DNA of 64,000 nucleotides, taken from contig KV918951.1 of the NCBI GenBank assembly GCA_002049455.2, forward strand, positions 84,447 through 148,446, read 5' to 3'. Position numbers and translations under genes: made by a program. The DNA is from Porphyra umbilicalis (taxonomy: Eukaryota; Rhodophyta; Bangiophyceae; Bangiales; Bangiaceae). This document shows positions 55,285 to 64,000 of the stretch, in pieces. Under the pieces are notes generated by a model, which saw nothing but the letters and a program-made list of their open reading frames with translations, was not told the DNA's origin and searched no databases. Position 1 is the stretch's first letter. Each line of letters begins with the position of its first letter.

Positions 55285-55882
55285 GGGTGACGGGAGCGGA
55301 GCACCCCGTTGTGCGGCTCCTGTGGGTGGGCTCGGCGGGAGCGCAGGGCGGGCAGGGGCGCGGGGCGCGTGGCCGCCGCCGGCGCACGTGTGTGGGTTTC
55401 CGAGGCGGCCACCTGTCGGGAGCTCGCTTGCAGCGGCGCCGCCGCGGTCGCGCGCGGTGCGCGCGGGGTGCCCCGTGCGGAGCGCGTACCGCCGGTGCGG
55501 CTCTTGGGGCCTCGACGGCGGGGGCCGTCGGTTGGTAGTGGCGGCCGGCGCCCTGCACGTCGCCAGCGTTTGGCGGGGCGTACACCAGAGACGCGGCGTA
55601 CACCAGAGACGCGGGCAGCAACGCGCCGTGCGCGGGCGCCCGTGGGTTCCGTGCGGAGGTGGGGAATGGGGACGTGGCCACCGCGTCGAGCACAGTTGGT
55701 CGTTCCCGCGGCGGGTCCGCCCGGTGCAGTGCGTACCGGCGGTGTTGCGTCGGATCCGCCGCGTGCGCGCGGGTGCGTGCCACCCCGCGTTGCCTGCGCT
55801 CTTGCCGACGCTCTTCCTTTTTCTTTCTAGTTGTTGGCTTGCGACTCCCCGTGGCACACGCGTCCCATTCTCCCCGCCAGCG
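55285..55882. other. Convergent intergenic region with 18-bp tandem repeat
   Basis: Lies between the ends of the Josephin (+) and DHHC (-) genes. GCGTACACCAGAGACGCG is repeated exactly at 55,578-55,595 and 55,596-55,613. Nothing else was recognised. Confidence 0.55.
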
Positions 55883-57303
55883 TCAATCCAGCTGGTCGGG
55901 GTCCCCGCCGTCGGCGTCGACGCTCAACAGGGCCACCCCTCCCCCGCCGTCCGACCCCGGCGGCGACGCCGACGGCCGCCGCCGCCGGTGCAGGCGGCCG
56001 GGCAGCCACGCGCGCCACAGGCCGTCGGGGCAGACCCGCCGGTCGAGCCCCTCCGTCGACGGCTGCCGGCCGTCGTCGCCGCCGCAGCCGCCGCCGCCGC
56101 CATCGCCGCCGCCCGCCGCGGCGCGGCGCAGCCGGCGGGACCGCCCCGCCCCGCGGGGGCGCTCCCCCCTCCCCCACCGGGCGCCGCCGAGCCACTCGAG
56201 CGTCGTCACCCCCCGTGCCAGCAGCAGCGCGTGCCACGCGGTGAGGACGCCGAGGGCCACGGCGACGACCGTCCCAAAGACGGCCGCGAAGAGCAGGCGG
56301 TTGGCGTCGGGGCGGGACAGCGGCCGCGCCGCCGCCAGGAGGTAGGCCGAGAGGGCAATGAGGATGGCGCCGCCCGCCACGGTGGAGGTGCAAAAGCAGA
56401 AAAAGTGGAGGTGGTTGTACAGCCCGATGCAAGTGCCAAAAAAGGGGCAGTGGTGGTCCATGCGCCTGCGCAAAAAAGGGAATGGGGCGGAAGGAGGGAC
56501 AGAAGGGAAACTCACGCGTGAGGGCGACCGAGGAGCATATCGGGAGCAGGCTGTATCATTAGGCACGAGCCGAGTCGGGGCATCGAGGCGAAGAGAACAA
56601 ACAAGCGGCCGAAAATGACAGGCAACCCACCGCCGAGCCACGCGTGCCGATGCGGCGGGCCGCAGGCAGCTGATGGGCCGCCCACCCCCACACGCCCCAC
56701 CCATGTGCCCACGACCACCGCAGTGTGGATGCTGGCAGCCACCCAACCGTGCGCCAAAACGTACAACACACACCGGCGACAGATAGAGCAGTGGTGTGCC
56801 CGCGGGGGCTTAAACAAGTCGCACACCGTGCAGTAGCGGGGCGCCTCCTCGCCGCCACTCTCATCGTCCGCCTCCCCCCCCACCGGCGCCCATGGGGGCG
56901 CAGCGTCGCCAAGCCACCCCGCCGGCGCCCCCCCCCCCCGCCCGCGTCGCCGCGGCGCACCCACCCCGGCCCGACCCACAGCGCCGCCCCATAGTGCCAC
57001 GCGCTCGTGCCCGCAATGGCCACGTCCAGCGCCGCGGCGGCGGCGGCGACGCCGACCCCCCCGTTGACGCCAGCAGCCGCACGTGGACGGTAAAGTAGAG
57101 GCCCACGACGCCCGTGTAGAGGATGAGGACCGCCGCCACGCACAGGGGGCCGGTGAGGGCGACGAGGCGGTCGGCGGCGGCGGCAAGGGCGAACAGACCC
57201 ACTGCGGGGGAGGAGGCGAGGGCGGTGAGGAGGCCCAGGGGTGTCCACGGGGCGCTGTGGGGGGGGGAGGGGGGGGGGGGGGCGCCGGACCGGACTGGGG
57301 CAT
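55883..57303 (-). CDS. DHHC-type protein S-palmitoyltransferase
   Basis: The Cys-rich domain is unmistakable: YCTVCDLFKPPRAHHCSICR, then RCV, an intron, and LRMDHHCPFFGTCIGLYNH. The DHHC Cys is the expected acyl acceptor. The intron (56,764-56,466, 299 bp, GTACGT...GCGCAG) splits a Leu codon in phase 2. Two membrane helices precede the domain (LGLLTALASSPAVGLFALAA and LCVAAVLILYTGVVGLYF, about 57,245-57,100) and two follow it (GGAILIALSAYLLAA and FAAVFGTVVAVALGVL). ATG 57,303 is the likely start. Frame changes are needed at C-runs near 57,270, 57,060 and 56,930. The C-terminal tail is Gly/Arg-rich and ends at 55,883. Acts at Golgi, ER or plasma membrane by family. Confidence 0.9.
56466..56764 (-). 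other. Intron of the DHHC gene (299 bp, phase 2)
   Basis: Donor TGTT|GTACGT and acceptor TTGCGCAG|GCGC; splicing yields the canonical R-C-V-L-R-M-D-H-H-C order. The interior is plain and contains no other coding motif. Confidence 0.88.
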
Positions 57304-59100
57304 GGCCGCGGCGGGGTGTCGGGGGAGCCGTCCCCAGGACGCAGGTGCAGGCCAGCCGGGGATGGGAAACGGTGTGAGACGCCAGAAGCGGTGGAAAAGA
57401 GAGCAGAAGGGAGGTTGGTGAGACCCCGTCTGGGTGAATGTGGGGATGGGAAGGCCCTCTTGTACCGCAGCGTCTGCCGTCGCCGTGCGGCATCCGCAGA
57501 GGCGGAGAGACGCGAAGGGCACGCGGAGGGCGAGAAAGGGCCAGCGAGGTCCTCCTCGTCGATGTGGTCAAAGATTTAATTAGTGCGCCAGTCATACATA
57601 GCAGTCCCGGGAAAGTCAATTCCCTGGCCTTTAGGTCAGGGTATCTACCAACATGGTGAAGACCGTTTTTAATTTCTTTGAGAGCTAGTGCACGTTGCGG
57701 GAGTACTTGTTGAGACCGAAAAAGACATCCTTCTCGCTCCCTCTGCAGCCCCTGAAAGTTTCGCAACCGTTTCTTCGCACTTGGAACGTTGGTACGGGTG
57801 GTCGGGTGTCTCGTACCAAGTTGGACGCCATGGGGAGGTCTTGCTCGCGCGTACGGTTCGCGACAATGTTCATAGCGCAAGAAGCTGGATGGAAAGGGTC
57901 GTGAGGCGGGGTGCGCGGTCTACGGGGTCCTCTGGCGTTGTGGCACGGAGTAATGTCGATGGTACTTTGCGAGCGGCGGTCTCAGACGGCTCTGAGGACG
58001 TTTATTTGCAGTCGAACGCTTGAAAACAGGTCCATGCGAGGCGCACGACGTGGCGAGTGGGACCGCGCCACTGAGAGCGATGCGTGGGGTGGTAGGTGAC
58101 TGACAAACTGCGGGAGTGGCGGCCGGATGGCTCATTTGTCTGGTGTTCTCGACCAGGTGGCAGGCGTTGGCGTCGTGTATCTACTTAGAGCATGTCAGAG
58201 AGCTAAACAAGTTTGGGCCAGGGTATTTGCACGAAAGTGCCTTCAGTTCTACCATTTTTAGTCATGGCTGACAGTGGATGTGGCACTCCATATGTGGTAC
58301 GGAATTCGACGCATGGTTCCATGGTCCAACTTTCGGCCACGCGACCGCCACGCCCGCGAGCACCGCGACGCCATGACCGGTCATGCCCGCCATGGCGTCA
58401 TGGCCGTCGCGGTGCTCGCGGTCGACACCGCGGCCCCCACGGTCGCACCACGCCCGCGACCGCGCGACCGCGTCGCCCGGCGGCCGCCGCGTCGGCGTGG
58501 CGGCGCCCCCCCCCCCCCGCCGCTTGGCCGCGGCGCCCGCACCCACCGCCGTGCGGGCGCCCCCCCCCCCGGCGGCCGCGGCGGCGCCCCCCCCCGGCGG
58601 CGCCCTCCCCCGGCCGCCGCCCCAGCCGCGCCGGCCGCGCCGCGTCGCGCCGCGGGCGTGGCGCCGGCCGGCGGCCGGCGGCCGCGCGCGCGCCGCCGCG
58701 CGCGCGTGCGCCGCGGGCGGGCGCGCCGCGGCGGGGGGGGGGGGCGGCGGCCGCGGGCGGGCGACCGGCCGCCGTCGCGCGCCATGGGCGGTGGGGGGGG
58801 GGGGGGGGGCGCCGCCGCCCCGTGCGGCGGTCGGGGGCGGGCGGCCGACCGGGGGGGCGGTTGATAGGGGGTGCCCGACCCCGCGTTTGGGGCGCGTCGA
58901 CGGGGGCACCAGTCGGGTTGTGGGGCGCTTCCCCCCTGGCCGTCGTTGCGGAGGACCGCCACCGCCGCGGGGGACCCACCGCCGCCGCTCGGCATCCCGC
59001 TGACGGTGGTGTTTGCCCCCCCCCGGTGGCACGCACGTGCAGCGCCCTGTGGCCGCTCCCCGTGTGGTCATCCCCGCTCACCCGGGCACGGCCGTCCTCC
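57304..59100. other. No supported gene; AT-richer patch then extreme GC
   Basis: From about 57,550 to 58,400 the DNA is unusually low in GC for this half and has only short motif-less frames; it may be an old insertion. From 58,480 to 58,860 it is almost pure G/C with runs up to about 18 G (58,793-58,809), and all frames stay open for compositional reasons. Confidence 0.45.
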
Positions 59101-60117
59101 TTCCCCCCCGCCCCCGCCCGTCCCGCACGATGATGCACGCGCGCGCCACGGGGGCGGCGCCCCCCCCCCCTCACGACACGACGGCGGGGCCTTTCCCTCC
59201 CCCCCCTTCTCCCTCTACCGCCACTGCCCTCACCTCGTGGCCGGGCTGCGGGTCGGTCGCGTCCTTGTGGGCGGAGGGCACGGCGGCGGCTGTCGGTGGG
59301 GCGCGGTCGGGACGGCCGCCGGCGGCGGCCGGTGGCGGCGGCGGCGGCGGCGGCAAGGCCGGTGGCGGCGGCGGCCGCGGGCGCCCCGCCTCCCCAACGT
59401 CGGTCACGTGGGGGGGGGAGGCGACGGCACGGCGTGGCGGGGGGGGGGGTGGCGCGCCTTTGCGCGGGGGGCGCAGCGGCTGGGTGGCGCCGCGTCGGCG
59501 GCGGCGGCGGCCGTGGTCGCCACCGCGCCGCCGCCGCCGGCGGTGGCGCTCGACGTGTCTGCGTACGGGGTGGGCGGGGGCGGGTCCCCGCGCGCCGCGT
59601 CGACGTGGCGCCGCAGGGGCGGCGCTGTGGCCGTGGGGGGGGGGGTCGGCGTGGCCGTGTGTGTGGCCGCTGATGGGGCGGGGGGGGGGCGCAGCACGTG
59701 GCTGCTGCTGGCGGGGGGGGGGGGGGGACGCTCGCCGCGCTCGCCGTGTGGGTACGTTGGGTGCGCGTCGGGGGGGGACGACCGGGAGGTCGTCTTTTTG
59801 TGCGCGGGGGGGGGGCAGCCAAGAATGGGCAAACGGTCGGGAGCGGGGGGTGCCGCGCGTCCACGCGGCGAGCGTGGTGGTCCCTCAAGGGGCCGCTGGG
59901 ATGCGTGGGAACTGACGTTGCGTCTTGTGCCTGTTGCCCGCTCCTTGCACGACGCGCGTGCGCTTGCGGCCTCTGTGCTCTTGGCACCGACGCAGGTGGC
60001 ACCGTGCGTCAGCCCGTGGGCGCTGTCGAGACGCCTCGGGGTGCGGTGGGCGTCGGCGACGGCCACCCTCCGCAGCACACTGCGGCGGAAAAGGCCAGCG
60101 GACAGTTGCGTGTAGGG
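59101..60117 (+). other. Possible coding region of unknown type
   Basis: Several plus-strand frames read plausible hydrophobic beta-like segments (VAVCVAADGAGGGRSTWLLL near 59,655; LAALAVWVRWVRV near 59,728; ELTLRLVPVARSLHDARAL near 59,910, closing at a stop at 60,115-60,117). They switch between frames at G-runs as in neighbouring genes. The repeated short strands could be a beta-propeller, but I cannot place a motif or a start. Coding on this strand is plausible, not shown. Confidence 0.3.
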
Positions 60118-60344
60118 ACGCTGTTGGTGGGCGGCGTTGCTGCCTCGGCAGCGGGACGCACCCGCTCCCACGTCAATCTACCTGCGTGCCGCGCCCCTCC
60201 GCGGACGGACGCGCGTGCAAACCCGTGTGTACAGGAGCAAGGAGAAACGCATGGATTTTATCAACAAGACGCGCCCCGCAGCCCCCGCTCGCACACCCCC
60301 GCGCGTCCGTGCGCGCGACGCGCCGCGCGCGCCGGCGCGCGCGC

Positions 60345-61072
60345 TCACGCGTCCACCCGCTCCATCCGCGCGGCGATGGCGGTGGAGGCGAGCTTGAAGA
60401 GCAGCCCCGCGGCGGCGACCCAGAGCCCCTTGGGCACCTCCCCCCCGCCGGGGGTGTGGCGCCGCGCCGCCGCGGCGAGTTCGGGGATGGCCACACACGT
60501 GACCGCCGAGACGATGGCGGCGCGGTACAGCCACCCGGCGCCCGCCTCGTTCCACCACTGCCGCCAGACCGCGCGCGCGCGGGGGGCGGCCAGACACAGG
60601 CCCGGTGCCATCGACGCAGCAGTGGAAAAATGTCAGTGATTTTGCTTCACAGGGAGACAACCCACCCAGCCCTTGCCGCTGGCCGACGGCACTCTCGCCC
60701 CCCCCCCCACCCCACGCACCGCCCCATCACCCCCACCCGCCCCCGCCCCCCCCCCCCCCCCCGTACCTGTTGGGCAAAGAGCTTGAATTCCTCCTCGTCC
60801 AACACCCCATCCCGGTTGGTGTCAAACTCGGCCAACACCTCCCGCACCGCGTCGCGCGTCGGCACGCGCGTCACGCCCGGCATGCGGCGGCGGACTTTAA
60901 AGTGGAGCTCGCACATGGCCACGACGAGCGCAAAATCGTCCACGACCCCGCCGACGGCGACCTTGTTAAAGGCGGCAGACACAAACTTGGCAAACGCCTT
61001 GGAGTCGGTGAACCGCCGGCCGGGCAGGGGGGGGGCCAACAGCTCCCGCAGGTCAGGGAAGTGGAAACCCAT
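60345..61072 (-). CDS. EF-hand protein with hydrophobic C-terminal exon
   Basis: ATG 61,072 opens MGFHFPDLRELLAPPLPGRR and a helical region (FTDSKAFAKFVSAAFNKV). A canonical EF-hand calcium loop follows at about residues 88-99: DTNRDGVLDEEE, flanked by VREVLAEF and FKLFAQQ. The exon then meets CAACAG|GTACGG, a good donor at about 60,764. A second block ending at 60,345 reads WRQWWNEAGAGWLYRAAIV, SAVTCVAIPELAAAA and GLWVAAAGLLFKLAS, i.e. hydrophobic helices. A canonical AG acceptor joining the two in frame was not found, so either the junction is atypical or these are separate genes. Function beyond calcium binding unknown. Confidence 0.65.
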
Positions 61073-61772
61073 GGCGGCGGCGGCGGCGGTGGCGGCGGCG
61101 GCGGGGACGGCGGCGGCGCGGACGGCAGCGTCCGGGTCGGTGGGGGCGGAGAGGGCGCCGCGGGTGCGTCACTGGCGGCACGTACAAGCGGCGCGGCGTA
61201 CACCGACACGCGCGAGTGCCCGAGCGGCGGTGCTACAGTACACGATGCGGCCGTCGTTTGAGGCGCGCACGCACGCAGCGCGAGGGCCGCGGGCGAGCGG
61301 GTGGCGGAACCCCCCACGGCAAGAAAAAATGGGGGCGCGACGGGTGCCGCCTGTGTGCATCACCGACAGCGCGGAGAGGCGAGCCCGAGGAAAGGCCCCC
61401 TCGGGCGCCCCCATCGATTGAGAACCCTCCTCGAGATCAAGATTTCGACAGGTGATGCTCCCGTGGCGGGGCGTGGCAGGAGATCCACGCCCGCGGGGCG
61501 GTCGGGCCCGCCGCCTCGACTGTCTGCTCGGTGAAAGTGGGGCGTCTGCCCCGCGGCTCTGTCAAGCCGCAGAAAGAGCGCCGCAAAAAAAACAAAACGG
61601 GCAAGTCCAAGGCCTCCCCGTAGAGGGTAGGGCGTGGGGGGGAGCCGACCACCCCGCACCGCCGGCATTGGGCGCACCCAGCAGCGGGCACCGGGAGACC
61701 GCCGCAGCCGCGCTCGTTTTTGCGTCGGCACGACGGCGGCGGCGCCACCGACCGCCGCCGGCCCCGCCGCCG
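61073..61772. other. Intergenic; no supported gene
   Basis: Between two minus-strand genes. GC-rich trinucleotide tracts (GGC)n at 61,072-61,130 precede the EF-hand start; the rest has no motif. Confidence 0.45.
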
Positions 61773-62047
61773 CTACGCCCGGGCGGCTTGCACAAACGCC
61801 CGCCGCGCGTCCGCGTCGGCCGGCCGCGCGTGCACCGCGCGGCACGCCGCCCGCCACCGCCCCTCCGTCGCCGCCCCCCCCCCCCCCCCCAACCTCCCCC
61901 TCCTCCTCCCCCCCCCCCCAGCCTCCAGCGGCGTGCCGGTGGCCCCCCCCGCCAGCACCCCCCCCCATCCGCGTACGCCACGCCCGCCCGCACCGCCGCG
62001 GCGCGCCCAGCAACCGCCACCCGGTACAGTCCCGCGTGCTCCCGAAA

Positions 62048-62083
<36 letters not shown>

Positions 62084-64000
62084 CCGCCACCGCCGCTCCC
62101 CCCCGCCCCCACCAGCGCCGCACACAGGCGGCTCGCCGCGTCGGCGGCGGCGACCGCCGCCCCCCCCCCCCCCCCAGCCGGTCCGCCTCGTCGGCGGCGG
62201 CCGCCTCGGCGCGCACCTCCGCCGCGTCGCCCGTCCCCGCCGCCCGCCGCACGGCGGCAACGGCCGCCCACGACCGCGCGTCGGCGGGGGCAGCCCGCAC
62301 GGCCGACACGGCCGCCGCCGCCGCCGCCGCGGGGCGGCCCGCCGCCGCCGCGGCAGTGGCCACGGTCGCCCAGTCGCCCGCGCGGCGGGCGGCGGCTTCC
62401 GCGCCGGCGGCGGCGGTCGCCGCCGCCGCCGCGTCGCCTGACGCGGCGGCGGCCGCCGCCGCGGCCGACGCGGCGGCGGCGAGGGCGCCCCAGGGGGTGT
62501 CGGGGGCGGGAATGGCCGCCGCCGCCGCCGCGGCGGCCGCCACCCCCCCCCGGTCCCCCGCCGCCACCGCCGCCGCCATGGCCGCCGCCGCCGCCGCCGC
62601 TGCCGCCGCCGGCCGCACCGCCGGCGGGGCGTCGGCGGCAGCGGCCGCCGCGTCGGCCGCCGCGCCGCGCAGCAGCTGCGCCGCGTCGGCGGCGTCCACC
62701 CCCGCGTAGGCGCCACGCGGGTAGCCGCCGACGCCCCCCGCCGCCGCCAGCCGCCGCGCCGCCGACCGCCGCGCCAGCACCGCCGCCCGCCCGGCGCCCG
62801 GCGGGAGGGCGTCGGCGGCGGCCGACGCGGCGGCGGCGGCGGCGCCCCACCCCCGCCGCGCCGCCGCCCAGTCGCCGACCGCCCACGCGGCGGCGGCGGC
62901 GGCCGCCGCCACGTCGGCCCGCGCGGCGGCGACGAGCGGGTCGGCGGCGCCGCCGGCGGCCGCCGGCGGGAGGGCGTCGAGGGCGGCGCCCGCCGCGGCG
63001 GGGCGGTCGAGACGCAGCGCCGTCGTCGCCGTCGCCACCGCCACGCGCGCCGCGTCGACGGCGGGCACGGCCGTCGCCGCCGCGTCGGCGGTGACGGCGC
63101 GGGCGGGGGTGGTCGGGGCGGCGACGGCGGCGAGCGCGCGGGCGGCCACGCCGAGCACCGACGCGGCCGCCGCGTGCCGCCGGCGCGCCGCATAGACGGC
63201 GGCGAGGGCGGTGGCCGCCGACGCAACGGCGGCGGCCGGCGGCACGTCGCCGGGTAGTGGTAGCAGCGACGGGGCGGCCTCATTGAGCGCCGCCGGGAGG
63301 GCGGTGGGGGGGGGCTGCGGCGTCGCAGCGTCGCCGCCTGCCAGCAGAGACACGACCGCCCCCCCCCCGCCACCACCACCACCACCACCACCACCACCAC
63401 CGCCGAGCGCATCCTCCGACGCGCGGAGGGCGGCTTGAAAGGCCGACCCCGCAGCGAGCAGCTCCGCTTCGGCCTCCTCCGCCTCTGCCGCCGCGTCGCC
63501 CCCCCCCCCCCCCCGCCCGCCCCCACCGCCGCCACCCGCCGCTTGTGCGCGTCGACGAGGCGCTCCCACCCGACGAGCGCGTGCGCCCAGGCGGCGGTCG
63601 GCGACGCGGCCGCCACCGCCGCCGCGAGGGCGACCGCCGCCCCCCGGCGGCGGCGGCGTAGGAGCAGCCCCGCCAGCCGCGCCGCCGCCAGCGGCTGCCC
63701 CGGCGCGCGCCCGAGCGCCGCCCGGTACAGCCCGTCGGCGCGGCGGAGGAGGGGCCCGGCGCCGCCCGCGGGCGGCGGCCCGCCACCGCCGCCCCCCGCC
63801 GCCGCCCACTCATAGTACCAGCCGAGGAGGGCGAGGGCGGCCGCGGCCACGGCCGGCGGCACCGCCGCCGCCGTGCGCGCGCCCGTTGCCACCCGCACCG
63901 CCGACGCGGCGGCGGTGCCGACGGTGGCGGGGGGGTGGCCGAGCGCCACCCGCGCGCGCGCGAGGCGCGTGAGCGCCACCACGCGCGTCGCGGCGCGGGT
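61773..64000 (-). CDS. Alanine-rich helical-repeat (TPR-like) protein, 5' partial
   Basis: The gene enters from the right edge and ends at TAG 61,773. It reads as successive helix pairs: LLGWYYEWAAAG, LLRRADGLYRAALGRAPGQP, AWAHALVGWERLVDAHKRRV, ALNEAAPSLLPLP, AAWAVGDWAAARRGW, AARRAGDWATVATAAAAAGR and ADARSWAAVAAVRRAAG. It closes with WRAACRAVHARPADADARR. The W-A...G-x-x-x-A-A spacing and A-P-G-x-x-x-A loops suggest tetratricopeptide-like repeats. A SKI3/TTC37-type scaffold is conceivable but I cannot show it. Poly-His codons (CACC repeats) at about 63,375-63,402 read as Gly in the coding direction. Frame changes are needed at C-runs near 63,505, 62,170, 62,050-62,080 (31 C), 61,965 and 61,870-61,915. 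Confidence 0.6.

Noticed and set aside
61452-63094. Long plus-strand Pro/Arg-rich frames
   Set aside because: Antisense to the helical-repeat gene and compositional.
63375-63402. Poly-His tract (CACCAC repeats)
   Set aside because: The coding strand is minus, where it reads as a Gly tract of the helical-repeat protein.
61562-63982. 806-codon and other overlapping long frames at the right edge
   Set aside because: No single frame carries the helical repeats; the coding signal moves between frames at C-runs. I report one gene rather than several overlapping ones.

Overview
The window reads as nuclear DNA of a GC-rich photosynthetic eukaryote, most likely a red alga of the Porphyra/Pyropia kind. 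The evidence is spliceosomal introns, eukaryote-only protein families, very Ala/Gly/Pro-rich proteins with long low-complexity linkers, a small protein with a plastid-transit-like N-terminus, and a load of several DNA-transposon superfamilies. The organism call is inference; the gene and element calls rest on motifs named in each entry.

Layout. Positions 1 to about 46,200 are a lower-GC repeat island with no intact recognisable host gene. It holds two diverged copies of one unclassified DNA transposon (A about 3,510-6,486; B about 18,880-22,323); a CACTA/Tnp2 transposase (7,711-11,407) split by a 441-bp MITE with TA target duplications; a second MITE copy (35,949-36,347); two Tc1/mariner-IS630 copies (39,801-41,152 and 44,671-45,740); pogo/Tigger fragments (23,451-23,660; 36,773-37,534); a truncated Tnp2 fragment (43,292-43,840); and two larger coding units of unknown family. 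One of those is spliced, on the minus strand (27,959-30,910); the other is on the plus strand (33,286-35,751). Minisatellites and duplicated short blocks fill the space between.

From about 46,200 to the right edge the sequence turns extremely GC-rich and gene-dense: a UBE2Q-like E2 (46,929-49,333), a TauE/SafE membrane transporter (50,251-51,742, minus), a small plastid-type membrane protein (52,959-53,435), a two-exon Josephin deubiquitinase (54,467-55,284), a two-exon DHHC palmitoyltransferase (55,883-57,303, minus), an EF-hand protein (60,345-61,072, minus) and a helical-repeat protein running off the edge (61,773-64,000, minus). Four of these five longer genes change reading frame inside or beside G or C homopolymers (the EF-hand gene does not need to). 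This looks like run-length error in the sequence, though real slippage cannot be excluded. The genes are ordinary eukaryotic housekeeping functions (ubiquitin conjugation and removal, lipidation, transport, calcium binding) and form no operon-like system. The most informative structures are the nested MITE, the paired unclassified transposons and the spliced orphan gene.
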